From positions 705,109 through 744,038 of the forward strand of contig CAMPET010000003.1 of the NCBI GenBank assembly GCA_946803715.1: a stretch of 38,930 nt of DNA, read 5' to 3'. The notes under the pieces were generated by a model. The model searched no databases. It worked only from the letters and a program-made list of their open reading frames with translations, and was not told where the DNA came from. Made by a program: the position numbers and the translations under genes. The DNA comes from Beroe ovata. Its lineage: Eukaryota > Ctenophora > Nuda > Beroida > Beroidae. Below, one piece after another: positions 11,268 through 22,567 of this stretch. Every line of letters starts with the position of its first letter. Position 1 is the first letter of the stretch.

Positions 11268-12473
11268 TTAATCATATTGCCTATTTCGATTCAACAATTT
11301 CCTTATGACTTTAGCACGATGTGTTTCAGATTCTGAGTCACACAATGGGAGCAAGTCTATACAATGGTCATTTAGTGTATGAACACCTAAACTTGTCAAT
11401 TGCACATCATAAAAAATAACCACATCACCGCTGAAAGTGACATATACAAGAGCAGGCTTATTATTTCCTCCTTCCATTGCGTATTGCCCAGCACAAAAAG
11501 CCCTTATGGGCACAGACGCTTTGAACTTGAATCTCACACAATTCTTGTTGTGATCCACAAAGAAAGTGAGACCATCCCATGAACAAGCAATAACTTCATC
11601 GGTATCATCATTGTCGATGTCTATCTTGACGAGAGCAAATATAGGATTATCCAATTGTAATGTCCATAACTCCTCATCTCCTCTGTACATTGTGAGCGAC
11701 CCATCTAATGATGCGAAAGAAACCATATTGTCGCCCTCCCCTATGATGCTTGACTTGATATCACCAATAGCATCAGTCACTCTGGACAACAATTTGACAT
11801 TTTGTGCAAGGGGCTCCCAACAAATAAAGTTATTATCATCACCAGGGTTACGCACTGCTTTCAAAATGCGAATCCCCTCACTGGGGATACAGACAAATAG
11901 ACTATGTAAACCATCTTTAGATGTATTTATCGTGATAGCATCTATCTGTCGTTCGAAATTATAAATTTCATGATCCTGATGTTTTAGTTTATCTTCCGCA
12001 TCACTGTCCCAAGAGTATATCCGCACAACAGTATCTAGAATTACTATCAGGTCGTTTGCACCCCTATTGGTTACATCAGCAATAATGAGTTGTTTAATGT
12101 TCAAGGGAAATCTCTGCTTATGGTTATAACTGAGGAGATTCTGATTAGAATTTGAGGCATGTTCCGATGACTTGATTTCTGTGGTATAATCATAGTCGAA
12201 AATGTAACAGAGTCCTTCGCCAGTTATTACTACTAACGAGTTTGATCCCTGATTTTTAATGTCACCAACTCCAAGGCATGTAATCATTCCCAAATTAGAA
12301 GCACACCATCTGCACTCGTCCTCCTTAAAAACTGAAAGATCTCCAGCTACATTGCCAATACACAGCTCATTTATGCCATCATTGTCAAAATCTGCTAATG
12401 AAATTGCTTCTTGGAAGATGCTACCTTCAAAATGAAAAGTATGGCTTTGGACAAATGATACGGTTCTGACCAT
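11268..12473 (-). CDS. ITFG2: Integrin-alpha FG-GAP repeat-containing protein 2 (KICSTOR subunit)
   Basis: One intronless frame of 401 codons; human ITFG2 is about 447. ITFG2 is a beta-propeller protein of the KICSTOR complex, which holds GATOR1 at the lysosome and makes mTORC1 sensitive to nutrients. FG-GAP-like blades are visible: LADFDNDGINELCIGN (residues 26-41), ADVTNRGANDLIVI in the middle, and DIDNDDTDEVIACSWDG towards the end. The segment RAFCAGQYAMEGGNNKPALV, followed by YVTF, is almost diagnostic. The N-terminus (MVRTVSFVQ) matches the family start, so the ATG is well supported. The lack of introns in a gene this long is notable beside its multi-exon neighbours. Confidence 0.93.
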   Translation of the reverse strand: MVRTVSFVQSHTFHFEGSIFQEAISLADFDNDGINELCIGNVAGDLSVFKEDECRWCASNLGMITCLGVGDIKNQGSNSLVVITGEGLCYIFDYDYTTEIKSSEHASNSNQNLLSYNHKQRFPLNIKQLIIADVTNRGANDLIVILDTVVRIYSWDSDAEDKLKHQDHEIYNFERQIDAITINTSKDGLHSLFVCIPSEGIRILKAVRNPGDDNNFICWEPLAQNVKLLSRVTDAIGDIKSSIIGEGDNMVSFASLDGSLTMYRGDEELWTLQLDNPIFALVKIDIDNDDTDEVIACSWDGLTFFVDHNKNCVRFKFKASVPIRAFCAGQYAMEGGNNKPALVYVTFSGDVVIFYDVQLTSLGVHTLNDHCIDLLPLCDSESETHRAKVIRKLLNRNRQYD

Positions 12474-13431
12474 CAGCGACTTCTAAAGGGGGTGGGGGCA
12501 GGGGGTTATGTCAACACCTCATTTGATCAATTATCATTACCTAGGTACCTTTGATATGATTATATCTATATCATAATCTGGGCGTTTGACCTTTTGTCTG
12601 TTCGTTTGTCAGCACGAAATGGGGGATTGCACGTGTGCTGATCTTTAACTAGAATGCGCTACTGCTATAATAATATAATAGTGAACTGAGAGCTAATATC
12701 GGTAGCTGCTGCTTTGATTAAGTTTCTCTCTTTGGTGATATAGGAAGAATGCGTAAGCTGATTCGAGCAACTCTCGATAAAATACGTTGTTCTGTCAAAA
12801 AGAATTACAGGAAAAGTCAGACAACGGAGCAGGCACCATCTTTCAGCGCCAATATGTGGAAATGACCGAAATGTGACGAATAATAAGTGCTCTTTCATGA
12901 AACTATGAAAGTTTCTTTTGAAACATGATATTAACATGATTGTGGCAATACATCGTTCTAAATTTAGGTCCTGTTGTCTTATCCAATGGGTGGTGTACCA
13001 CATCCATTTGACGGATTTTCTAGCATTATATAACAGTATAACTGTCATTCCTGAGCTGCACAATAGAATTGAATTTACCCATTACATTCCATGAAGGAGG
13101 ACTGTGGGGCTTCAGTAACTACTAACTTGCTGTATAAATGAAGTGTCGAAAATTGGAATAAATACAAGTAAAACAGTCCGAATTTTCTATCTACATGAAC
13201 CATGGTCAATTCTCAGATCTTATTTTGTCAGTATGTAAACCGTTTTATATGTTCCTTTTATTTGAAAGTATGAAATAATGTAACCCAAAAATAATTATTA
13301 CCTTGAGCATAAGAATGTAAAAATGAACGCTCAAGTCATGCGAAAACAAGTCCTACTTACCGTCAGTAATTGACATAACCCCATTAAAAATTCAATTTTG
13401 AGCAGATACTAGGTTGGTACTACTTATCGAA
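12474..13431. other. Intergenic, ITFG2 upstream and helicase 3' flank
   Basis: A minus-strand frame at 12665-13063 has no recognisable domain, no conserved splice context and biased composition; I do not call it. The region probably carries the ITFG2 promoter and the 3' UTR of the large helicase gene. Confidence 0.4.
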
Positions 13432-16400
13432 TCAAAAATACAGCACATACATAGGTATGAGCAAAGAACCGTCTTTTATAACGATTTCTCTGCCAAAGCC
13501 TTTACCGCTCTGTCTAACATAAGTATATTCTCCTTGGATGAGGAGAGCTTTAAAAACTATTTCACAGTGATCATGTTGATCCAGTTTCAACTGAGGGTGT
13601 TCATAAAACTTATAACCCCAACCATCTCTTCCAATTTGGGAATGGTCATTAATGATTCCAGGTACCTCATCTGACCTTGAACTATGATACAAGAAGACTT
13701 CATCATCTATCTTAGAATCCTTCTTCAAGATATTCCTATTAAAATCATACCGTTCATTTGCTGTCTTAGAAAACACTAGGCCAACATATTGAATTCGTCG
13801 CAAAGGCCGCGTTGCTCTTTGATATGATGGTCTGGTTAGACAATCATTTTCATAAAGAGCCATGGCTTTATTTATTTCTGAACAGTCTGGGTTAGCTGAG
13901 TTCATCAAATCATAACTGTTGACATTATATAATACTTCGCCATCTGGACGGTTCTGAACGCTAGCCTTCTTCAATTTCTTAGTCTTTATATGGACGATGT
14001 ATTTTATATGAATTTGCTTTGGATCATGTACTGAGAAGGACGTTGGCTTAGCAGCTTTTTTATGGACAATAGAATCTTTACTCATGCTATCAAGAAGGAC
14101 CACAATTGGATTTTCACAAGCTTTTTCAGCAACCAGACTTTGTTCAACCGTCTCACCGAGAATTACGTCTGCTATAATGACAGTAAAGTTATTTCCCAAT
14201 GCAGTCAGTAGCCCAGATGCAAATTTCGTAAATTCATAGCTCTCCTTGGAAGATATAACATAATAAATATCTGAAATGTCAGTTATTTCGTTTATGTTAA
14301 GGAAGCCTTGAGACAGTTTGTAAAGTTCTTCACTCATTGGACCAAAGGATTTACTTGAAGCGAATTCCCAAAACTTTTTTGAAGATTTAGTGCAATTGAC
14401 CTTCCAAACACTATTGATCTGACTTACAGTACAGTTAGCATGAAAGTTGAATAAGGTATAGCACTTATCCTTTACCATTTTGAACTCTGAACTTTCATCT
14501 TCAACTTTTATAAGCCCAAACAACCTACCATAGGTGTATCCATGTGACTTAACCTTCGAAGCAGCCTCATTCTTAGTTTCTTTAATGAAAGAATTATACT
14601 TTTCCTCACAAAAACGACATTCTTCTGACCATTGACAAGATTTGTAACATTTATGATCGCATGAATGCCCGCAATCAGGTCTTATCTTTTCACAAGGATG
14701 CTGACATTTCTCCTCTTCAGAGCACACCCTTTTCTGCTGATGGCCACATAATGTGCTTCTGTAATTAACTGTTGTTTGGCATTTCACATAAGATGGAATA
14801 GGAGCACTACAAGCTTTTCTTGATGGAGCATCATGGCCACAAGATGGGATTTTGTATTTTATCAGAACAGAACAGTCCTTTTCTCCGTGACTGTGAACTG
14901 AACTACAGGGTTTTGGACACCCATGCTTCAATTGACAATTGTACGACATTGCACACATTTCTTCACAAGAAAGAGTGCTCCTATGGAAATTCCATTCATA
15001 ACAGGAAGCAATCTTTTCGTGCCCACAAGCCAATATCTCAGCCATCAGAAAAGTACATTCTACATCTTCTTCTTTCATGAAACATTTGCGCATAATGTTG
15101 TGCCCACATGGCTTTGAAATGAATGGCATATCAGCCATACATTTATCATCATTGTGACGTGGCGTACATGGTTTTTTACATCTGTGATCTTCAATTGCAC
15201 ATTCAAACAGTGTGTTGCAAACTTCCTCACACCAGCTACCATTGCTGCGAGCAAAATACATGAGCTGATTCTTATCACCCCTATCACTAGAACTGATGGT
15301 CTGTGATTGGACAACATAGTGCACATTAGAAGGATGCCTGTAGCACACAATAGGAATTTCGGGACTAATATGATTTCTTTCCTGCAGCCTATTCATTAAA
15401 TACATCCACGTAGAATCATTTCCGAACATTTCATCATTGCCTACGAAGTACATACCACATCTGGCTCTTGATTGGGCAACGCAACGTCGTTCAATCTCTT
15501 TCAGAAAACCAATGCTCCTTTGTTTATTGGATCTTGTAAGTGAGATAATGATAATGTCATTCTCATCACCCTGGTATTCGTCGATGGTCTTGATGTTTAT
15601 AAAAACATTATCAGAGCTATTCTGTGAACGATAAAGTCGCCTTACGACTTGTAGCTGCCCTCTGTAAGCACAGAGAATGGTTATTTTCGACTCTTGAACA
15701 TCACTTGAAGCGAAGAACAATGCCAAAGCCACAACCATATTTGCTTCACCAATGTTTTGTATCGACCGATCCCTTTCTTCAGGAAACTTATGGGTCCAAA
15801 AGAATGTTGTATGTGGCATACATTTGATGGGCTTATTTTTCTCCTTCAAACCGCAAAAATCTTCATAATCAGGGTAAATGTCTTTCAGTAAAACAGATAA
15901 CTCTGGTCGCATGCGGCCCTGCTTGAGAAGCTTCCCAAATGGATATTCCAAGAGAATGAGTCTTTCCATCATGGAAACATGGAAGTTATAGTTTGTCCTC
16001 AAATGATGGGTTTCTACCTGTGCTTTTAGTTGCTGATGATCACCAATTAGTATTAACTTCTCTACACTTTTAGACAATACAGCAACAAGAGATGCTTCCA
16101 ACACTTCGGCAGCTTCCTCAATAACAACAATTCTTGGAGACACCTTTTGGATAACAGATCGATTTATTGAGGCCCCTGTAATGGTTGCTCCTATAATTTT
16201 TTGGGTCTTCAACACCCTCACTTTGTTTTTTTCATCAGCAACTTGCTTCTTTCTTTGAGTAGTACTGATCTCCTCTAAAATACCATCCATTTCTTTTATA
16301 ATATCTTCAAAGCCGCTATTCAGACAAATAAATATAAGGTGATACTTCTGAACATCAGAAAGTTTCCATAAGTTCTTTGTCAGTAATAAACTTTCACCTT

Positions 16401-19400
16401 TGACGCATTCCTTGGGGAAGTCGGCAAGAGAGAAGATATTCTGGAGCGTATTTGTCATCTGCTGCTTAGCATTTAAAAGCCTATTTATTCTCTTAGTCTT
16501 TTCACTATCCCCTTGGAACATGGATGGGCGATCATCAAAAGCAGAAGTTCGTATCTCCATTTCACGCCTAATATCTTCTTCATCCTCATCTCTGAAAGTA
16601 CAGTTCATATCATTCTCTTCACTACCAACAAGAACTCCAATCTCTTTTGACGAATTTTGACTGAATATAACTGATTCCTTATTGGCGAACTCAGTCAATT
16701 CTGTTAGCTTCTCTTTTGTTGGGAGCCAATTATCGACAAAATGATTATTCAAGTGTTTTGAAATGCTAAACTTTTCCGTCGTTGTATCCAGTGATTTCTC
16801 TTGGAGTTCAATTGATTCTAACACAGATAATAGTTCGTCTTTGAAAGTTGCCGCATTTGCCCAAGTTTTGAGGAACTTGACTAAATCATCGGGAGTTGTG
16901 TCTGGTTTCAAGCCCTCATGAACAAATCTTCGAACTTGATCATCGGACAGTTTTTCAAGAAGCCTTATCAATGTGAAGTACTTCATTTTTTCAAGTTTAT
17001 CCAACCGCTCTTTAAAGTCATCAAACAAATTTTCTATTTTCCTATACAAGTGCCCTATTGGCACTTTATTGCATTTTGTGTTTTTCATCTTTTCAAACAT
17101 CAAACAACTGTCGAGTTCTAATTCTTTTGACTGCCTTCCAATTCGAGTAATATATTCTTTATCACAAAACTGAGTGCACATTTTGAGTAACTCGTCAAGA
17201 GCATGGTTTTTGAAGGTCATTATCAATATCGGAGCTGAATGTGAATGCTGTATTGTAGGACTGAATAGGTCATTTGAATCTTCTGATTCACAAGATGAAT
17301 CACAATCAGAAGTTCCTTCAGGCTCAAACTCATTGAGAATTCCGAATTGTTGAGTGTTCAGCAGGAAATGTATTAATTTAGAACCAATAAACGTTTTTCC
17401 TGTTCCCGGTGGTCCTTGTATCATAGCAAGAGGGGTAATTAAAGCATGCCAGAATGACTGCTTTTGGCTTTCTTCAAAGTTGTCATAGTCTATATCTTTC
17501 AAGTAGTTTTTCCAACGCTTCTCAGATTTTTCTTGACACCACATTTCATTTTTCTCATGTTTCCCATGAACAATCGCATTTTTCAAGGGGAAATTATCCA
17601 GTTGAGAATCCTTCAAACTCTCCAATACATATTGAAAAGATTTGAAAAACGTTGGGCTTTCCACCATGATCATTGTACCAGAGTGATAAAGAAGGTCTTT
17701 TAGGATCCGAGCATTTTTATTTTCATTAGAAAATGATATAAGTTCTACTCCCACGACTGCGTGTTTCTCTAAAAGTTCCTCATCCCGGTCTGCAACAGTG
17801 ACCCATATTGCATCAGAAAACTCACCATTCATTGATATGCATAGCAAATTACCATGCATAAGTTTTCTTGAAGTTTTCCAGGAAGTTCCAGAATTGTTGG
17901 TTCTGAATTGAAGATATACCAATATACTGGAATGTGATAAATTGATATCCACGACTGCGACATTTTTGTACACATTCATGTCTCGCTGATCTAAAACACC
18001 AACCTTGAAATCTTTTATCCCTTTCTGAATGGCTGCAAAAGTCTCCACTCTTACAAGTCTATAATAAATATCAAGATATTCCTCCGTATTTTCATATCCA
18101 TGGTATAGTTTAACTGGCTTAAGATTTTCAACATGTTCCATTGGGTCACCAGATAGCTCATCGACGGTGGGGACATTTTTCAAAGACTTCCAGTCACCAA
18201 CTTTTGTTATGTTAGCAGTTTTTAAGAGAAGTTCGAGAAAAAGACTTGCTGCAGGTGATGAGCTTCCAGATTCAATGGTTTCCATAATTGGTAAAAACTG
18301 ACCAATAAGAGTGGAATCAAATAATATTGATTGTCTTATGAATTCAATTTGGAAACCTCTCTTTGATTCTACATCTCGTATCCTATTAAGTAGCTCTTTT
18401 TGATGAATGATATCCAAAATTTCACGTTTTCGTGAAGGAAAGCCATCCATATCTCCGTTTGAGCTGAGGAAAAATATGAAATCAAATAATTCCTCTAGAT
18501 ACTGCTGATAAATTTCTTCATTGAAGCATTTTACATGGAATAAATAAAGCCAAAGAGCATCACAACACATTATAGAATTTATCGCTTCATTGTGTGTGTT
18601 CAATTCTAAGACTTTGGCTTTAGATGTGGTAAAATAGGCTTTCAAATCACACCATTGTCGTGGAGCTGAAAATGATGATGGAATTGCTTTGTAAGCTGAT
18701 GGTTTAATGCCAATTGGAGTTTTGTCTTGTGAACGAGGTTTCTTCAAATCGAAAAACAATCTATCACCGTGAAGAAGATTAAGAATATCTTCTATCCCAT
18801 CAACACAATCTCTTCTAACAAGAACATCTTTGTTTTGCAGATAACAACTAGGTAGGGCTGTATCGGGCTTCACAAAAAATATGTCATTATTTCCTCCTAC
18901 AAATGTCCCCATTAACCATTTATCATCTGGAAGTTTTTCATTTCTCTCCATGCAGCGAAATGTCTGAAACATTTTTCACTGGTAAACTAATGACTAAGAT
19001 ATGATATTTATTAACAACAATCATTCTTAATAATTAACTGACTAGACCTGATCTATCAAAGCTTTGTTGTTCCTTCTTGGTTTGTCCTGAAACTTCAGGG
19101 GAATTTTTGTGAATCCGGTAAAGTTCATAATTACAACATTATATCTCATTTAGGGATTATATCTGATTACACATACCTCTTCATATGGATCTACAAGATC
19201 TTTTTTCATGATATCTCCATTGGAGTGATTACTTTTCTCAATTCTTGAATGAAGATGCGTAATTTCTATATCCTTCTTAACTGATATGAGGAGTAATGTA
19301 GGATTTTCATTTACAATGCCTCAAAACATCTGTTGACAATGAATATGGCTAAAAAGGCAAAAACTCTGCATTTAGGTAAAGTGTTCATTCATTTCACTTA

Positions 19401-20083
19401 GAGTGTTCAACTCACATATCTGTTCCTTCAAAATTTCATTTGACTTGATCTGCATGTCCAGTTGGTGTTGTGTCTTTCCAAGTTCCTGAATGTAAGTAAT
19501 GAAATCATAAGGCAATTTCAAATAAAACAATACCAATTGAATCTTCTTCACATTTATTAAAAATTGGTTGTCCATACCACCTTACCTCTTTTAATACCAA
19601 CTCTTGATCTAAAGAACACTCATAATAAAAGCTCCTGTCATTTATTGTAAAGATATCACCATGTCTGATAATACAACCATCTTCTATCGGTAAGCCATTT
19701 AATTTGGTTGGATTATGAGAGCTGTAATTATTCAGTGTAACCTGAAAAGACTGATAAGAACCTTCTTTATTTTCCCTTTTCAAAAAAGACTATTATATTG
19801 AGAAGGTCTTAACCTGATCAGTGAGGAAATCCAATTGTGTATGAACATGTTCAATGTCAGGTCCAAGAATTTTAACATCACATGATGGATCACTGAAAGC
19901 AGAAGTTATAATTAAAGCAAAGCCCTTGCAGGGTTTTTGATGTTATTTAGTTAAAACTATCATCCAATCTTCCATTAAGATAGTTGATCACAACCTTCCA
20001 AATTTTAGCTCCTTTTCAGTTACAAAGAACTTAGAGCTATCTGCTCCTGAACTCTCAATGATGGTTATGGAATGTTCTGTCAT
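13432..20083 (-). CDS. ZNFX1-like SF1 helicase with N-terminal FHA exons and C-terminal PARP-like domain
   Basis: The last exon (18963-13432) alone encodes 1843 residues of a ZNFX1-type protein. It has a ZNFX1-like pre-helicase region (NTEEYLDIYYRLVR, HGNLLCISMN), Walker A GPPGTGKT, motif II VVIEEAAEVLEAS, motif III LIGDHQQLKAQ, motif V TIDEYQGDENDIIIISLTRS and motif VI CVAQSRAR. These are followed by an NFX1-type Cys/His array (about 15235-14590). The final 155 residues (13905-13432) resemble a PARP catalytic domain: IRRIQYVG-like helix, LYHSS, GWGYKFY and GREIVIKDGSLLIPMYVLYF. Upstream exons 20083-19995, 19892-19814, 19741-19586, 19485-19416, 19280-19177 and 19086-19048 join to it in phase and encode an FHA domain and a short coiled coil, for about 2022 residues. 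ZNFX1 proteins bind RNA and act in antiviral or small-RNA pathways. The helicase call is firm; the FHA join is inferred from splice phase. The helicase exon also has its own in-frame ATG at 18972. Confidence 0.82.
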
Positions 20084-20460
20084 CACAATTTATCCATCTA
20101 AGGGAATTTGAATGTAAGTCATCACATGTTTACATTTGAATGAAGATTGGAGTAACACGCAAAGGAGAAGTTATCAACAGCCAAATCCTATTTGGGTTGA
20201 ACGGTCATTAAATTTAGGAGAAACTGCAATCTCTCCTTCTATACTATCAAATGAAGCCTTGCCTGGTAATGCTAGGCCCTCTGGCAGCTCAAACGAAACC
20301 TAGACAGACAAATAAAGCCCAGCATGAGATTAAATGCCAACAAATGTCATACATGCCTAAAAAGAGTACAAATATTGGGCATCCGCAGCACGTAATGCAA
20401 ATGCAATGCTCATGCTCGCTGAATCTGCAAAGCTGAGCATTAATTTCAACAATAGTCATG
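20084..20460. other. Upstream flank of the FHA-helicase gene
   Basis: No gene was recognised. The stretch carries AATGCAAATGCAATGC-like sequence near 20395-20415 that recurs in inverted form after the repeat island (near 21270-21285), so the repeat may extend slightly into it. Confidence 0.3.
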
Positions 20461-20569
20461 TCGATCGATGATAGACCCTGTCGACTGTCGAGAATTTCGT
20501 TTCGCGCGCGCGGCCCGCAAACTTATATTCTCAAACTTGCTGGCGCAAGCCGCTTCGCGGCTTGCATCA

Positions 20570-20675
20570 TTGTAGGATTTTACCCTACCGTCGGTGCAGG
20601 TGCGCGCGATTTTCAATCCGCCCCGATCCGACAGGGATGAAATCCCGCCAGCAAGGGTAGGGTGAAATCCTACAA
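20570..20675 (+). mobile_element. MITE-like element, copy 1, nested in the foldback repeat
   Basis: The element is 106 bp, bounded by 20-bp terminal inverted repeats (TTGTAGGATTTYACCCTACC). It is flanked by a perfect 9-bp direct repeat, CTTGCATCA, at 20561-20569 and 20676-20684. It interrupts the foldback repeat between CTTGCATCA and the CAGCGGTCTGGC block that is nearly continuous in the other arm. Target duplications of 9-11 bp are typical of Mutator-like elements. Confidence 0.85.
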
Positions 20676-20745
20676 CTTGCATCATATCAGCGGTCTGGCA
20701 TCGCCCGACAACAATAGTCTCGCATAGCATGGACCAGCTGATCTA

Positions 20746-21049
20746 GCATGCTCATGCTAAATTGCTAAGACATGAACTGCAGCAGCTGACAACGCTTTGC
20801 GCGGCCGCGGTTTAGCATCGCCTTGTCGATCGATGATAGACCCTGTCGAGAATTTCGTTGCGCGCGCGCGCAAACTTATTCTCAAACTTATTCGCGGCTT
20901 GCATCAGCGGTCTAGCATCGCCAGACAAGCATCGCCAGACAACTGCATTTCGCGGAATGCAGTTGTCTGGCGATGCTAAACCGCGGCCGCGCGCGCAAAG
21001 CGTTGTCAGCTGCTGCAGTTCATGTCTTAGCAATTTAGCATGAGCATGC
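20746..21049. repeat. Long inverted repeat, 77 and 81 bp arms
   Basis: Bases 20746-20822 are repeated in reverse complement at 20969-21049; the only clear difference is a 4-base GCGC expansion. Inside the spacer, 20929-20949 and 20956-20976 form a second perfect 21-bp hairpin around TCGCGG. A transcript here would be strongly double-stranded. Confidence 0.9.
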
Positions 21050-21057
21050 GGAATTCC

Positions 21058-21170
21058 GCCTGTTCACACGTTGCGCCGCGCGCGCGGCCCTGTTCTACCC
21101 AGTGAACTGAAAAGTCGCGTCGCGGTCGTAGAGCGCGCGGAATATTTGGGTCACGCAACGCGGGAATTGT
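21058..21170. repeat. Dispersed repeat block shared with island 2
   Basis: The block running from CACACGTTGCG through CCTGTTCTACCCAGTGAACTG to ATATTTGGGTCACGCA recurs in the same orientation around 33810-33885 and in inverted form around 33945-34080. The copies differ by scattered substitutions. Confidence 0.75.
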
Positions 21171-21340
21171 CGGGCGATGCCAGACCGCTGATGCATATGC
21201 AAGTCTGAGAATAAGTTTGCGCGCGCAACGAAATTCTCGACAGGGTCTATCATCGATCGACAACGCGGGAACAATCATTTGCATTTGCACGGATCGACCA
21301 AATTTTACGTCGCGCCGCGCATATATGCAATTTCCTCCAA

Positions 21341-22135
21341 ATCTTTTTGTTCCTGAGATTTGGTGTACCAATAAAGTTTGCAACCTCAGTTAAGCCTTTC
21401 ACTTGTCCATATTCCATTGCATCAAAAGATGTGCATGGCACGAAAGTTATGTCCTACATGTGATTATTATTTATTTATTATCCAGTCACCAGTGGATATT
21501 ATGATTCAATCGACTTAGTATCTCTGTCTGAAATGTTCAATTGAATTGAATTGAACCATCTACTTACTTACAAGTGAAGTCTTGTAGGGATCAGTCTTAA
21601 GTGAATATTAGTGTTAATTCATGTCAAAATTATTCAATTCAATTCAATTCAATTCTGAAGCACATAAGGATAGCTGATTAAAAGATAAGGAGTAACATGG
21701 CCAAATGTTATCTTTCCACTGTTCCCAGCATATAAGTGAACAGTTACATTCAGGAAGAGTTACCTGATTTGTTCCTATGAATTTGAATCACATTTTTGGG
21801 AGCTGTCACATATCACCTCTAGGCCTATTCTACCCCTTCTTGTGAACTCAGGTTAAGCATTATTATGCTTAGACTTTCTTCATGCTGAAAAAAGTGTGGG
21901 CTTCAAACAAATTTGATTGTAATGACATAATTGATAAGCTAGTTATTTCATTGAAATATGGATATTTGTATAGATAACCAAAAGCTGACTTCCAACATAG
22001 CGTAAAGCATCACTCATTTGTATCTCATATCACTCTTATTACCCAAGTGAAATAATATAATTCCATGATACATGCAGTGAACATTTCTAATTTAATTATT
22101 GGAATTAAAAACAAATTTCCAGTAGGTCAGAAATC
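21341..22135. other. RPL26 upstream region with ATTCA repeats
   Basis: No coding sequence was recognised. It contains a TTGAA pentamer run near 21537-21555 and an ATTCA run at 21632-21655, which are reverse complements of each other about 80 bp apart. A likely 5' UTR splice acceptor (AAATTTCCAG) lies at 22122, 13 bases before the RPL26 ATG; this fits the known RPL26 intron just before the start codon in other animals. Confidence 0.5.
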
Positions 22136-22567
22136 ATGAAGTTCAACTCTCATGTGTCAAGTTCTAGAAGGAAACAGAGGAAGGCACATTTCTCTGCTCC
22201 TTCTAGCATTCGAAGGAAGCTGATGACTGCGCCCCTGTCCAAGGAGCTGAGACAAAAGTACAATGTGAGAAGCATGCCTATAAGGAAGGATGATGAAGTA
22301 CAAATAACTCGTGGACAGTATAAAAGTCAGCAACTTGCAAAAGTGATCAGTGTGTATCGAAAAAGATGGGTCATATATGTTGAACGTGTTCAGCGAGAGA
22401 AGGCCAATGGAACAACTGTCCCAGTTGGTATCAGTCCTTCCAAAGTTGAAATATCCAAACTAAAAATTGACAAAGATAGGAGAGCTATCCTTGAGAGAAA
22501 AGACAGGTCTAAGAAGAAAACAGACAAAGGAAAAATAACGGAAGTTGAAGCCATGGCTGCTGAATAA
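22136..22567 (+). CDS. RPL26: Ribosomal protein uL24 (RPL26)
   Basis: An intronless coding frame of 143 residues; human RPL26 is 145. It is a large-subunit protein near the polypeptide exit tunnel. The match is clear throughout: [19 protein letters not shown] at the start, [20 protein letters not shown], the KOW motif from [11 protein letters not shown] to VISVYRKRW, and [18 protein letters not shown]. The tail is basic and divergent ([18 protein letters not shown]). Vertebrate RPL26 has introns in the coding region and this copy has none. It is in full frame without decay and has a plausible 5' UTR acceptor, so I take it as the functional gene, not a retrocopy. The next gene starts only 154 bp downstream. 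Confidence 0.96.
   Translation: MKFNSHVSSSRRKQRKAHFSAPSSIRRKLMTAPLSKELRQKYNVRSMPIRKDDEVQITRGQYKSQQLAKVISVYRKRWVIYVERVQREKANGTTVPVGISPSKVEISKLKIDKDRRAILERKDRSKKKTDKGKITEVEAMAAE

Larger units (their letters stand above)
20461..21260. mobile_element. GC-rich foldback composite repeat, island 1
   Basis: The island begins with TCGATCGATGATAGACCCTG and ends with its reverse complement. Both ends continue inward as matching sequence: CGAGAATTTCGTT, a GCGCGC run, AAACTTATTCTCA, and GCGGTCTGGCATCGCCCGAC. A further direct copy begins at 20823. The composition (CpG-rich, NotI-like GCGGCCGC) is unlike the AT-rich surroundings. No transposase frame is present, so it looks like a non-autonomous foldback element or nested set of them. 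Confidence 0.75.

Noticed and set aside
12665-13063. Minus-strand 132-codon frame
   Set aside because: Composition is irregular, no domain or good splice context was seen, and it lies where UTRs are expected.
20446-21441. Several 60-118 codon frames in the GC-rich island on both strands
   Set aside because: They arise because GC-rich inverted repeats have few stops; they are mirrored between arms and lack any domain.
22136-22567. RPL26 as a processed retrocopy
   Set aside because: The frame is intact and conserved, a 5' UTR splice acceptor is present just before the ATG, and no poly-A tail or flanking target duplication is visible.
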